From Hymenobacter ginkgonis (GTDB lineage Bacteria; Bacteroidota; Bacteroidia; Cytophagales; Hymenobacteraceae): a DNA stretch of 64,000 nucleotides. The stretch is from positions 558,001 to 622,000 of the forward strand of contig NZ_WQKZ01000001.1 in NCBI RefSeq assembly GCF_009755225.1. The letters are read 5' to 3'. Shown here one piece after another: positions 8,003 through 16,515 of the stretch (position 1 is its first letter; every line of letters begins with the position of its first letter). The position numbers and the translations under genes were made by a program. The notes under the pieces were generated by a model, which did no database searches, was not told where the DNA came from, and saw only the letters and a list, made by a program, of their open reading frames with translations.

Positions 8003-10273
8003 TTACAACAACTTATCGCTTGTCAGCGGCAGTTCGCGGACGCGCTTGCCGGTGGCGTGGTACACGGCGTTGGCGATAGCAGCGGCGACGCCTAGCATCC
8101 CAATTTCACCGACGCCTTTGACGCCGATGGGGCTGGCGATATCGTCTTCCTCCTCCACAAAAATCACGTCGATTTTGTGGATATCGGCGTTCACCGGAAT
8201 GTGATACTCAGCATAGTTGTGGTTCATGTAGCGGCCGAGGTCGTTGTTGAGGTAGGTTTCCTCCATCAGGGCCATGCTGAGGCCCCACACCGTGCCACCC
8301 AGCACTTGGCTGCGAGCAGTTTTGGGGTTCAGGATGCGGCCGGCGGCCACGGCATTCACCACACGCGTTACATGGATAGTACCTAGGTCCTCGTCCACCT
8401 TCACTTCTACAAACGCCGCGTTGTGCGAGTGCATCGAGTACTTCAGCATATTGATGGGGTTAGGGCCGGCTTTGCCCTCCGCCTCTATTTTGCTCTCGCC
8501 GCTGGCGGCCAGAATGTCTTCGATGGCCACCGAGCGGGTGATGTCCTCGTTGGCGCGGATGTGGCCGTCCACGAACTGCGCGTCCTCGAAGTCTACGCCA
8601 TCGAGGGGCGAGTTGTCCATCTTTTGGGCCAGCTTGAGCAGCTTCTTGCCTACTTCCTGGCAGGCATTCTGCACGGCCGCGCCTACCGAGTTGGCCGTCC
8701 AGGAGCCGCCCTGCACGGGGGCCGCGGGCATCTCGGTATCGCCGAGGTTGAAGGTTACCTGTTCCATGGGCAGCCCTAGGGTCTGGGCGGCCATTTGGGT
8801 CATAATAACGTAGGTGCCAGCGCCTTGGTCGTTGGTGGCGCTGCTCACGGTGAGGTGGCCATCGGCCGACAGCACGGCTTTGGCGGCGGCTTTCTGCATG
8901 GAAGCATCCCAGCAGCCGGAGGCCACGCCCCAACCTACGAGCAGGTTGCCGTCGCGCATCGAGCGGGGCTCGGGGTTGCGCTGGTCCCAGCCGAAACGGG
9001 CGGCGCCTTCGTGTAAGCAGTCATCGAGGCGCTTGCTGGTGAAGGGCTTGTTTTCGGTGGGGTCGGTGTAGGTGTAGTTTAGCAGGCGGAAATCGAGCGG
9101 GTCGAGGCCAGCCTTATACGCCATTTCATCAATGGCGCTCTCGCTAGCGAAGTTGCCAGTGGCCGCGCCGGGCGCCCGCATATCGAGGGGCGTGAATACG
9201 TCGATTTTCGACAGTTGGTAGTCGAAGTTGGTATTGGGCGAATTGTAAAGAATACCCGACCAGTTTACTACTGTTTCGGTCGCGTTCTCGAAGTGCGACG
9301 TCTCGGCCAACGCCTTGTGTTCCAAGGCCTGAATGTGGCCTTGCTCATCGGTGGCAATACGCAGCTTTTGCAGCGTATGGGGCCGGTGGCCGAAGCTGAA
9401 CATCTGCGAACGCGTCATCACGACCCGTATCGAGTGCTCCAATTCCAGCGCCGCCATCACGGCCAGAAATACTTGGTACTGCGGGCGCAAGCCCGAGCCA
9501 AAACCGCCGCCCGTAAACTTCGAAATAACCCGCGCTTCGTCAGTGCTCAGCCCGAAAATCTTAGCTAGGTACTGCTGCACGTTGGGTGCGCCCTGGGTCT
9601 TGTCGTAGATTTTCATCTTCTTGCCATCGCCCAGCCAGTCCACGGTGGTCGCGAACATCTCCATCGGGTTGTGGTGCTGCGCGCGGTGGATGTACTCGCC
9701 GGCCACCTTGTGCGGGGCTTCGGCAAACGCCTTATTCATATCACCCTTGGGCTTGGGCGGGGGCACGAAGCCCGTTTTGCCCCTAGGGGCGTCGAAGGCT
9801 TCGCCGATAACCGAGTTGAGGTCCGTGTTGTGCTCCTCCACGTCGTACTCGATGCGCAGCACCGAAGCCGCGTAGCGGGCCAGCTCAAACGTTTCGGCCA
9901 CAACCAGCACCACCGGCTGCTGGCTGAACATGATTTCAGGCTCGTGCAGCGGGCGGAAAGGCGAGCCGCCGGGGGCTACGTCGTCCTTATAAGCGCGGTC
10001 GAACCACGCAAAGGAGGGCACATTCTCGTGCGAGAACACCTTGTGCACGCCCTGAATGGCCAGCACCTCGTCGGCGTGGATTTTAGTAATTTTGCCCTTG
10101 GCTACGGGGCTGTTCACGATATAGCCGTACCACAGCGGGCCAGTCACGCCGAACTCGGCGGCGTACTTGGCCGCGCCACTTACTTTGGCCGGGCCGTCGG
10201 TGCGGTTAATAGGCTTGCCAATCACGTCGCTGTCGAGGCGCACGGTAGGCGGGGTAGCAATAGTCTGGCTCAT
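8003..10273 (-). CDS. Aldehyde oxidoreductase, molybdopterin-binding subunit (PaoC/YagR-like)
   Basis: 756 aa large subunit of a xanthine-oxidase-family enzyme that hydroxylates aldehydes to acids with water. The start motif GKPINRTDGPAKVSGAAKYA is typical. FTGGGFGSGL and DMRAPGAATGNFASESAIDE are cofactor and substrate channel segments, and GVKGVGEIGM near the C-terminus carries the catalytic Glu. It is the last gene of a three-gene operon (2Fe-2S, FAD, Mo) with 6- and 10-base gaps. Homology is closest in layout to E. coli PaoABC (periplasmic aldehyde oxidase). The physiological aldehyde is unknown. Confidence 0.92.
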   Translation of the reverse strand: MSQTIATPPTVRLDSDVIGKPINRTDGPAKVSGAAKYAAEFGVTGPLWYGYIVNSPVAKGKITKIHADEVLAIQGVHKVFSHENVPSFAWFDRAYKDDVAPGGSPFRPLHEPEIMFSQQPVVLVVAETFELARYAASVLRIEYDVEEHNTDLNSVIGEAFDAPRGKTGFVPPPKPKGDMNKAFAEAPHKVAGEYIHRAQHHNPMEMFATTVDWLGDGKKMKIYDKTQGAPNVQQYLAKIFGLSTDEARVISKFTGGGFGSGLRPQYQVFLAVMAALELEHSIRVVMTRSQMFSFGHRPHTLQKLRIATDEQGHIQALEHKALAETSHFENATETVVNWSGILYNSPNTNFDYQLSKIDVFTPLDMRAPGAATGNFASESAIDEMAYKAGLDPLDFRLLNYTYTDPTENKPFTSKRLDDCLHEGAARFGWDQRNPEPRSMRDGNLLVGWGVASGCWDASMQKAAAKAVLSADGHLTVSSATNDQGAGTYVIMTQMAAQTLGLPMEQVTFNLGDTEMPAAPVQGGSWTANSVGAAVQNACQEVGKKLLKLAQKMDNSPLDGVDFEDAQFVDGHIRANEDITRSVAIEDILAASGESKIEAEGKAGPNPINMLKYSMHSHNAAFVEVKVDEDLGTIHVTRVVNAVAAGRILNPKTARSQVLGGTVWGLSMALMEETYLNNDLGRYMNHNYAEYHIPVNADIHKIDVIFVEEEDDIASPIGVKGVGEIGMLGVAAAIANAVYHATGKRVRELPLTSDKLL

Positions 10274-10279
10274 ACTAGC

Positions 10280-11317
10280 TTACGGATTAGAATTTAAAAA
10301 CACATTCGGGTTCACCACCTGGCTCATCTCGGTGGCCTGCTTGAGCGCCCGCACGATGGCGCGCTTGCCCAACTCAATCTTAAACGAGTTGTGTAGCGAA
10401 CCTTCGCCGTAGCCTTTGGCCTCGGCAAACACCTTGGCGGCCACTTGGCGGAACAAGTCGGGCGAGGCCGTTTGGCCTTCCAGCATCTTTTCGGCCTCCT
10501 GGTCGCGCCAGGGCTTGTGGGCCACGCCGCCGAGGGCAAAGCGAGCCTTCTCGATAGTGTTGCCATTCATTTTTAAGCCCACGGCCACGCTCACCAGCGC
10601 AAACGCGTAGCTGCTGCGGTCGCGCAGCTTGAGGTAGGTGAAGTGGTCGGCGTAGCCTTCGGCAGGCAGGTCGATGGACACGACCAACTCGCCAGGGTTC
10701 AGCGTATTGTCTTTCTCGGGATGGTCGCCCGGCAGGCGGTGGTAGTCGTCAAATTTGATGGTGCGCTCGCCATCAGGGCCTTGCACGCGCACCACGGCTT
10801 CTAGGGCCGCCAGGGCCACGCACATATCGCTAGGCTGGGTAGCAATGCAGCTTTCGCTGGTGCCCAGCACGCCGCACACTCGGTTGGGGCCGGTGAGGGC
10901 CGAGCAGCCAGAGCCCGGCTCACGCTTGTTGCAAGGTGTGGCTAGGTCGTAGAAATAGTAGCAGCGAGTGCGCTGGTTGAGGTTGCCGCCGTTGGTGGCA
11001 GCGTTGCGCAACTGCGGGGTAGCCCCAGCTAGGATGGTTTGGCTCAGCAGTGGGTAGCGCGCTTCTACCTCGGGGTGCCAGGCCGTGTCGGCATTAGTAG
11101 CCAGCGCGCCCAAGCGCAGGCCGCCGCCAGGCAGGGTAGTGATGTCAGTGAGCGGCAGCAAGCCTAGGCTGGTGAGGTGGCTGGGGCGCTCCAGGTTGTA
11201 CTTCATTAAGTCCACGAGGTTGGTGCCGCCGCCTAGGTAGGCCGCACCGTCGTGGCTGGTATTGTCGCGCACGGCCTCGTCGGCGGCCGTAGCTTGGGTG
11301 AGGGTGAAACTGTTCAT
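10280..11317 (-). CDS. Aldehyde oxidoreductase, FAD-binding subunit (PaoB/YagS-like)
   Basis: 345 aa. The FAD-binding loop is YLGGGTNLVDLMKYN, followed by RNAATNGGNLNQRTRC. The Cys-rich insertion RTRCYYFYD, CNKREPGSGCSAL and SESCIATQPSDMCVAL matches the part of PaoB-type subunits that holds an additional 4Fe-4S cluster, which most xanthine-dehydrogenase FAD subunits lack. The C-terminal CO_deh_flav_C region follows (LRDRSSYAFALVSVAV). It transfers electrons between the 2Fe-2S subunit and FAD. Middle gene of the operon. Confidence 0.91.
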   Translation of the reverse strand: MNSFTLTQATAADEAVRDNTSHDGAAYLGGGTNLVDLMKYNLERPSHLTSLGLLPLTDITTLPGGGLRLGALATNADTAWHPEVEARYPLLSQTILAGATPQLRNAATNGGNLNQRTRCYYFYDLATPCNKREPGSGCSALTGPNRVCGVLGTSESCIATQPSDMCVALAALEAVVRVQGPDGERTIKFDDYHRLPGDHPEKDNTLNPGELVVSIDLPAEGYADHFTYLKLRDRSSYAFALVSVAVGLKMNGNTIEKARFALGGVAHKPWRDQEAEKMLEGQTASPDLFRQVAAKVFAEAKGYGEGSLHNSFKIELGKRAIVRALKQATEMSQVVNPNVFLNSNP

Positions 11318-11327
11318 AGCGAATTAA

Positions 11328-11915
11328 TTAGCTAACGGAGCTGGATTTAGTAGGCTGGGCCGGAATAGTCACGAGCGTGCCGTTGTCTACCACTACTTGA
11401 CCGTCGTGCAGCACTTCCATCACGGCCGACAAGATATTGGTATAAGCGCCGCAACGGCAGAGATTGCCGCTCATGTGCTCGCGCACCTCGTCCTCCGTTT
11501 TGCAGCGTCCCTCATTGATGAGGCCCTGCGCCGAGCAAATCTGCCCCGGCGTGCAGTAGCCGCACTGGAAAGCATCGTGGTCCACAAACGCCTGTTGGAG
11601 CGGCGAGAGGTTATCCTCAGCGCCGAGGCCTTCAATGGTTTCGATTTTCTTGCCCTGGTACACGGTAGCCAGCGCCAGACACGAGTTAATGCGCTTGCCG
11701 TTAACGAGTACGGTGCAGGCGCCACATTGACCGTGGTCGCAGCCTTTCTTGGTGCCGGTCAGGTCCATATACTCGCGCAGGGCGTCGAGCAGGCTGGTCC
11801 AGGGCGCAATCTGAATGGTTTGGTCTTGGCCGTTGACATTGAGCGTTACCGGCTGGGTCGGTACCACGGCCGGGGGCATTTTATCGAGCGGCTCCTGGAT
11901 GAAGTGTAGGCTCAT
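11328..11915 (-). CDS. Aldehyde oxidoreductase, 2Fe-2S subunit (PaoA/YagT-like)
   Basis: 195 aa from MSLHFIQEPL. An in-frame ATG at 11984 would add 23 hydrophobic, Ser-rich residues. The later start fits the family and leaves a leader for the promoter. Plant-type 2Fe-2S motif CDHGQCGACTVLVNG with a distal Cys (NSCLA), then the second cluster domain FQCGYCTPGQIC and SGNLCRCGAYTNI. E. coli PaoA begins with a twin-arginine signal; neither start here gives an RR motif, so this complex is probably cytoplasmic. First gene of the operon. Confidence 0.9.
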   Translation of the reverse strand: MSLHFIQEPLDKMPPAVVPTQPVTLNVNGQDQTIQIAPWTSLLDALREYMDLTGTKKGCDHGQCGACTVLVNGKRINSCLALATVYQGKKIETIEGLGAEDNLSPLQQAFVDHDAFQCGYCTPGQICSAQGLINEGRCKTEDEVREHMSGNLCRCGAYTNILSAVMEVLHDGQVVVDNGTLVTIPAQPTKSSSVS

Positions 11916-11984
11916 AGGGGCAATGAGTAGGGAGAATGAAAAAGCGGAAAAGCTAGTCAAAACCAGCGTTTTTGAATTGCTCAA

Positions 11985-12240
11985 ATCCTACGTGCCGCAA
12001 TGAAGTTTTGATGTTTTTACTAGTTCTAAATAAGCTTTTTAACCCAACATTTTAGTAGATACGAGCTTGATAGCTAGCAATAAATTTGGTATGAAGTAGC
12101 TTATGAATAAGAAATAAATTTTTTGGAATACCTGGTAAGGTTAAGTCGTTATATAAGAGAGAATATAGCGTGTAGTTTCACGCTAAATAGAGGGGGTAAG
12201 CATCTTTCCGCTAATAGCGCAGCTAAAAAATATTTTGTCT
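11985..12240. other. AT-rich divergent intergenic region
   Basis: A clearly AT-rich gap between the Pao-like operon and the methionine operon. It contains TAAATTTG at 12081-12088, a perfect -7 match on the plus strand, but nothing convincing is encoded directly after it. On the minus strand TAGGATTTG (around 11983-11991) is a near match that could serve the Pao-like operon. No gene is supported. Confidence 0.45.
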
Positions 12241-12246
12241 CACTAC

Positions 12247-12278
12247 TTGCATTCTCAAATTTTCTGCTTCTACCTTTG
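12247..12278 (+). promoter_or_regulatory. Promoter of the metB-hom operon
   Basis: TTG at 12247-12249 and TACCTTTG at 12271-12278 are separated by 21 bases, matching the Bacteroidota -33/-7 promoter form. Expected transcription start is just before the SAM aptamer. Confidence 0.75.
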
Positions 12279-12300
12279 CGCTATGCTCCTTTACCGGAGC

Positions 12301-12419
12301 ACTTATCAAGAAAGGCGGAGGGACAGGCCCTATGATGCCTTAGCAACCAGCAGCAATGCGAAGGTGCTAATTCCTGTTCTGAAACGCGGTTCCGGCCAAG
12401 TTTCAGGAGAAGATAAGTC
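12301..12419 (+). ncRNA. SAM-I (S-box) riboswitch
   Basis: The P1 helix ACTTATC (12301-12307) pairs exactly with GATAAGT (12412-12418). Between them are the conserved S-box blocks AAGGCGGAGGGACAGGCCC, the GCCTTAGCAACC segment and AAGGTGCTAATTCC in the expected order. The aptamer binds S-adenosylmethionine and, when bound, favours the terminator 33 bases downstream. The controlled genes are metB-like and hom, consistent with shut-off of methionine synthesis when SAM is abundant. Recognised from the consensus by eye, not by a covariance search. Confidence 0.93.
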
Positions 12420-12451
12420 TACGTAGATGCTTTGCCGTGGCCACGGTATAT

Positions 12452-12482
12452 GCTCTTCTGACTTGTCGGAAGGGCTTTTTTT
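12452..12482 (+). terminator. Riboswitch expression-platform terminator
   Basis: A ten-pair stem (some G-U pairs) with loop CTTG, starting GCTCTTCTGA, followed by seven T. It lies between the SAM aptamer and the metB-like start, about 85 bases before the ATG. It is the expected off-state terminator. Confidence 0.88.
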
Positions 12483-12566
12483 ATGCCTTTCCGGTAAGAG
12501 ATTCTTGAATAGGTGCCAGGTACACAGGAGTTTATTGTTTTATCAAACACTAAACTTCCCATTACC

Positions 12567-13772
12567 ATGTCTATTGCCACTCGCCTCCTCCACGCCATCC
12601 CCGTCGACGAGCAAACCGGCGCTATTGCAGTGCCCATTTACCAGACTTCCACTTATGTACAGGAAGCTCCTGGCGTTAATAAGGGGTTCGACTATGCTCG
12701 TACGGGCAACCCTACCCGCCTCGCCCTCGAAAACCTGGTAGCTGAGCTAGAAGGCGGCCATTCGGGCTATGCTTTCGCCAGCGGCCTGGCCGCGATTGAT
12801 GCGGTAGTAAAGTTGCTTTCGGCTGGCGACCAGATAGTTGCTATAGACGACATTTACGGCGGCGCCTTTCGTCTGTTTGAACATGTATATCGCCGCTTGG
12901 GCATCGACATCGTGTATTGTGATACCACGGTAGCCGAAAATGTAGCCGCTACCATCACCGAAAAGACCAAGCTTATCTGGCTGGAATCGCCTTCTAACCC
13001 TACCCTGAAAGTGTCGGATATCGCCGCTATTTCGGCTATTGCGAAGGCGCATAATTGTCTACTCTGCGTTGATAACACCTTTGCTTCGCCCATCTTGCAG
13101 CGTCCCATCGAGCTAGGTGCCGATATCGTGGTGCACAGTGGCACCAAATACCTGGGTGGTCACTCCGACCTCATTGCTGGCATTGCAGTAGCCAAGACCC
13201 CTGAGATTGCGAAGGAATTGAAATTTATTCAGAACGCTTCGGGCGGCATTTTAGGACCGTTCGATTGCTTTCTGGTTATTCGCGGTATTGAAACCCTACC
13301 CCTCCGCATCGAGCGGGCCAGCAAGTCGGCCTTGGCGGTGGCTAAGTTCCTCGAAACGCGCCCTGAGGTGGCCCGTGTGTACTACCCCGGTCTCGAAAGC
13401 CATCCTAACTACGAAATAGCCCAGCGCCAGCAGCCCGACGGCCATGGCGGCATTGTAGCGCTAGCACTCGCTGAGGATACCATCGAAGCCGCTACAAAGC
13501 TGGTGACTTCGACCAAGTATTTTAAATTGGCCGAAAGCCTAGGCGGCGCCAAAAGCTTACTCTGCCACCCCGCCACCATGACGCATAAGTCGACGCCTGT
13601 AGACCAGCGCCGCGCCGCTGGCGTGTGCGACGGCTTGGTGCGCTTGAGCGTGGGCTTGGAAGATGCTGAAGACTTGATTGCCGATTTGGCTCAGGCTCTC
13701 GACCAATTGGCAGCTGCTAAAGCTGCGCATGTAGTGACAAAAGAAGGCGAATTGGAGCCGGCTTTGGCGTAA
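12567..13772 (+). CDS. metB: Trans-sulfuration PLP enzyme (cystathionine gamma-synthase or related)
   Basis: 401 aa from MSIATRLLHAIPVDE; an upstream in-frame ATG at 12513 gives an unconserved 18-residue extension. Cys/Met metabolism PLP family: RTGNPTRLALE (phosphate binding), FASGLAAIDAV, DNTFASPILQRP, and SGTKYLGGHSD with the cofactor Lys at residue 194. The family includes cystathionine gamma-synthase, gamma-lyase and O-acylhomoserine sulfhydrylase, which are hard to tell apart by eye. The SAM riboswitch and the downstream homoserine dehydrogenase argue for a role in methionine synthesis from an acyl-homoserine. Confidence 0.88.
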   Translation: MSIATRLLHAIPVDEQTGAIAVPIYQTSTYVQEAPGVNKGFDYARTGNPTRLALENLVAELEGGHSGYAFASGLAAIDAVVKLLSAGDQIVAIDDIYGGAFRLFEHVYRRLGIDIVYCDTTVAENVAATITEKTKLIWLESPSNPTLKVSDIAAISAIAKAHNCLLCVDNTFASPILQRPIELGADIVVHSGTKYLGGHSDLIAGIAVAKTPEIAKELKFIQNASGGILGPFDCFLVIRGIETLPLRIERASKSALAVAKFLETRPEVARVYYPGLESHPNYEIAQRQQPDGHGGIVALALAEDTIEAATKLVTSTKYFKLAESLGGAKSLLCHPATMTHKSTPVDQRRAAGVCDGLVRLSVGLEDAEDLIADLAQALDQLAAAKAAHVVTKEGELEPALA

Positions 13773-13782
13773 TTAAAACTTC

Positions 13783-13818
13783 GTAGGGTGGACTCCTAGG
13801 TCCTAGGGTCCACCCTAC
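13783..13818 (+). repeat. Intercistronic hairpin between metB and hom
   Basis: GTAGGGTGGAC (13783-13793) pairs exactly with GTCCACCCTAC (13808-13818); the loop is two copies of TCCTAGG. There is no T tract, so it is more likely an mRNA processing or stability element, or a partial attenuator, than a full terminator. It ends ten bases before the hom ATG. Confidence 0.8.
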
Positions 13819-13828
13819 ATTCTTTACC

Positions 13829-15100
13829 ATGATTCGCACCAATATTACCATCGGCCTCTTTGGCTTTGGCGTGGTGGGCCAAGGCCTACACGCCGTGCTA
13901 GAACGCACGCCCGGCCTGCGCGCTCGCATCGGCCGTATCGCAGTGAAGGACCGCAATAAGGCCCGCTCCCTACCCGCCGAGTTATTCACCTTCGACAAGC
14001 AGGACCTACTGGATGACCCCAGCCTCGACGTAATTGTGGAATTGATTGATAATGCTGATGAAGCCTATATTATTGTAAAGCAGGCGCTACTGAATGGAAA
14101 AGCCGTGGTGACGGCCAATAAAAAAATGCTGGCTGAGCACCTGCCCGAACTCATTGAGTTGCAGCGCTCGACGGGTACGCCGTTGCTCTATGAAGCTGCT
14201 GCTTGCGCCAGCCTACCCGTCATTCGCAACCTAGAGGAATACTACGACACCGACCTGCTCGATTCAGTAGAAGGCATTATTAATGGCTCGACCAACTACA
14301 TCCTCACGGCCATGAACCGCGATGGACAGCCCTACGCCGATGCCCTGGCCAAGGCCCAAAGGCTGGGTTTTGCCGAGAGCAACCCGGCGCTCGATGTAGA
14401 GGGCCTTGACGCTCGTAATAAACTGGTACTGCTACTGGCCCATGCCTTCGGACTCGTAACTGGGCCGGAGGAACTGCTGGCTGTGGGTATTGACTGTCTC
14501 AGCCCACTGGCTACGGCTTACGCCCGTGAGCAGGGGCTGGCTATCAAATTGGTAGCGGAGGCGCGCCGGCTGCCGAATGGCATTATTGCGGCGGCCGTCC
14601 TACCCACTCTGGTAGCGCCCAGCCACGAGCTGGCGAATGTGCACGACGAATTCAATGGTCTTGTGACGCAGAGTGGGTTTGCCGACCGGCAGTTCTTTCT
14701 AGGCCGTGGGGCAGGCGCATTTCCCACCGCTTCCGCAGTGCTCAGCGACCTATCAGCCCTAACTTACGGCTATCGCTACGAGTACAAAAAAATTCAACAA
14801 AACGCCCACCTAAGTTTGGCACCCGACGCAGCCGAAGTAGACGTGCTGGTAACGTTTGAGGACGAAGCCAATGTCCCCGATGAAAGCGATTTCACGGTGG
14901 TGCACGAGCAACTGCGCTCGGCCCAGCGGGGCAATTATCTCATCGGCACTATCGGATTAGGGCAGTTGGCGCGGGCTACTTGGCTGCGCCTGCCAGGTGT
15001 GTGCGTAGTGCGGCTAGCTTGTCCGCTGCGGGCTGCTAGCCAAGCAGTAGGTGCTCGGCCAGCTATAGAAACCGAATTAGTAAATGAAATAAGCCGCTAA
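13829..15100 (+). CDS. hom: Homoserine dehydrogenase
   Basis: 423 aa. N-terminal NAD(P) fold GLFGFGVVGQGLHAVL, then VVTANKKMLAEH and the substrate-binding segment GIINGSTNYILTAM. AESNPALDVEGLDARNKLVL carries the conserved acidic residues. It reduces aspartate semialdehyde to homoserine, the precursor consumed by the upstream metB-like enzyme. The C-terminal 90 residues look like a short ACT-type region (DVLVTFEDEANVPD), as in feedback-sensitive forms; this part is inferred. Second gene of the SAM-riboswitch operon. Its stop codon directly abuts the stop of the opposing glycosyltransferase gene. Confidence 0.94.
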   Translation: MIRTNITIGLFGFGVVGQGLHAVLERTPGLRARIGRIAVKDRNKARSLPAELFTFDKQDLLDDPSLDVIVELIDNADEAYIIVKQALLNGKAVVTANKKMLAEHLPELIELQRSTGTPLLYEAAACASLPVIRNLEEYYDTDLLDSVEGIINGSTNYILTAMNRDGQPYADALAKAQRLGFAESNPALDVEGLDARNKLVLLLAHAFGLVTGPEELLAVGIDCLSPLATAYAREQGLAIKLVAEARRLPNGIIAAAVLPTLVAPSHELANVHDEFNGLVTQSGFADRQFFLGRGAGAFPTASAVLSDLSALTYGYRYEYKKIQQNAHLSLAPDAAEVDVLVTFEDEANVPDESDFTVVHEQLRSAQRGNYLIGTIGLGQLARATWLRLPGVCVVRLACPLRAASQAVGARPAIETELVNEISR

Positions 15101-16249
15101 TTAATTTTTTAATAAATGTTGGATGCGTTGATTTAACTCTTCAGGAGAAACGAAAAAACTGCCGGAGAATCTATTTTTGCTAATTTCCCCAATCATTCCA
15201 TCATAAGTATAGTTGAGTTGCGCTGCCAGTAGCATATAATGAAAAGCGTAATATTCACCGGGAGGAAAAATCTCTAGCAGCCCCATCGGTTTATTACCTC
15301 TAAAGAGCATATTCACAAGGCCCGCTCCGTGAATTCCTATTACATAGCGCGAACTTGCTAATGTCTGAATCTGCTCTGCTATTGATATAGTATCAAAGTC
15401 TACTACTTCAAAGCCTGCATCCAGACAGAGTTGCTCAATTTCTGCGCCGTTCTCAATAAAGCGTAGGCGTTTGGGACTGCGCGTGATAAAGATGCGGCGC
15501 TCTAATGTTGTGCTAGCAATATCTTGTGGCAGAGCCAATAAGCGGACTCGCTCATAATAGGGCGCTGTATGAGTAAGGGGTTTGCAGAAATACGTTTTAT
15601 AACTCCGTACGTATTGTTTGTCTTGCACTATCCATGTCCGGTCGCGTAAATAGGGGTGCTGGAGGAAATACTGAAAAAACGGCTTTTTATAAAGCGCTGC
15701 TGCTATTAAAATAGGTATATCCTTTGCTAGATGCAGTTTGTCTTCTAAAAAGAAAAGCTTAGCTAGTAAGTCATTATAAAAATGATAATAATTTTCTTCA
15801 CCAGTGTCGCGTAACGAAATTAATTCTGTATATTCTTCTATGCTACTATTGCGCATGCGCAATGCGGCAATAGCTGGCTTACGTAAATAGGCTACCCTGC
15901 TAAAACCAAGCGAGGCATAAATTAATTTATTGCTAGCAGTTAGAGCCCAACCCGCGCGAGGTTCAATTATGCACGGTTGGTTGTATATAAGTAGGTATTC
16001 ATCTTGCGTCCAATTTTGCCAGATTTCAATCTGGTGCTGTAGACGATGGTCTAACTGCCTGGTATCGATGGTAGTCCCGTTGAATGGATAGGCATCGCGC
16101 TGCAAAATATAGTCTTTCTTTAATAACGCGTGTTCTGGGAATAATACCTTATCAAAGGTATTAATGCGCAGTTTGTTATAGTGCAAATGCGCTTTATTAA
16201 GTAACACTACTGGAAACAGTTTTTTCAGTAGTTTCTTCGTTTTTTTCAT
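15101..16249 (-). CDS. Glycosyltransferase family 61 protein
   Basis: 382 aa with the GT61 (DUF563) pattern: GEENYYHFYNDLLAKLFFLE in the middle, IFITRSPKRLRFIENGAEIE, then GIHGAGLVNMLF near residue 320 and LLEIFPPGEYYAFH. GT61 enzymes add sugars to polysaccharide or protein acceptors; acceptor and donor are unknown. No signal peptide; basic N-terminus MKKTKKLLKKLF. The gene is strikingly AT-rich: 15721-15780 has 19 GC of 60 (32%), against roughly 60% in neighbours. No polysaccharide gene lies nearby. Probably acquired by transfer. Promoter TACATTTG lies about 150 bases upstream. Confidence 0.88.
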   Translation of the reverse strand: MKKTKKLLKKLFPVVLLNKAHLHYNKLRINTFDKVLFPEHALLKKDYILQRDAYPFNGTTIDTRQLDHRLQHQIEIWQNWTQDEYLLIYNQPCIIEPRAGWALTASNKLIYASLGFSRVAYLRKPAIAALRMRNSSIEEYTELISLRDTGEENYYHFYNDLLAKLFFLEDKLHLAKDIPILIAAALYKKPFFQYFLQHPYLRDRTWIVQDKQYVRSYKTYFCKPLTHTAPYYERVRLLALPQDIASTTLERRIFITRSPKRLRFIENGAEIEQLCLDAGFEVVDFDTISIAEQIQTLASSRYVIGIHGAGLVNMLFRGNKPMGLLEIFPPGEYYAFHYMLLAAQLNYTYDGMIGEISKNRFSGSFFVSPEELNQRIQHLLKN

Positions 16250-16398
16250 AAAAATTGGTCGATAACTATAATAATTAATTGTGTGAAACAGAAAGTAGTG
16301 GTTGCTTAAAAATAGATTGACATAATAAGTAGTACTTATTGGCCAGTACTACTATTATCGAGAAAAGTGCAATATCATGTCAATGAGATGTACTTATA

Positions 16399-16406
16399 CA
16401 AATGTA
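16399..16406 (-). promoter_or_regulatory. -7 box for the GT61 gene
   Basis: TACATTTG on the minus strand, a perfect TAnnTTTG, 150 bases upstream of the GT61 ATG in an AT-rich gap. If used, the mRNA has a leader of about 140 bases. Confidence 0.5.
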
Positions 16407-16502
16407 ATAGTAAAGACACCTATTGTTGAGTTAATTCTGCCCGCCTATTGCGAAGCTTCGTCCAGCTGCCTCAGTGCTATGCGCTACGCTAAGGCCAAGA
16501 AG

Positions 16503-16510
16503 TATATTTG
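16503..16510 (+). promoter_or_regulatory. -7 box directly before the Gfo/Idh/MocA start
   Basis: TATATTTG, a perfect TAnnTTTG, ends five bases before the ATG at 16516. Transcription would begin at or next to the ATG, suggesting a leaderless mRNA. It also argues against the in-frame upstream ATG at 16474. Confidence 0.6.
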
Positions 16511-16515
16511 GACCT

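Noticed and set aside
12123..12426. Short plus-strand frames of 63-70 codons before metB
   Set aside because: They overlap the promoter and the SAM-I aptamer, whose RNA structure explains the sequence conservation better.
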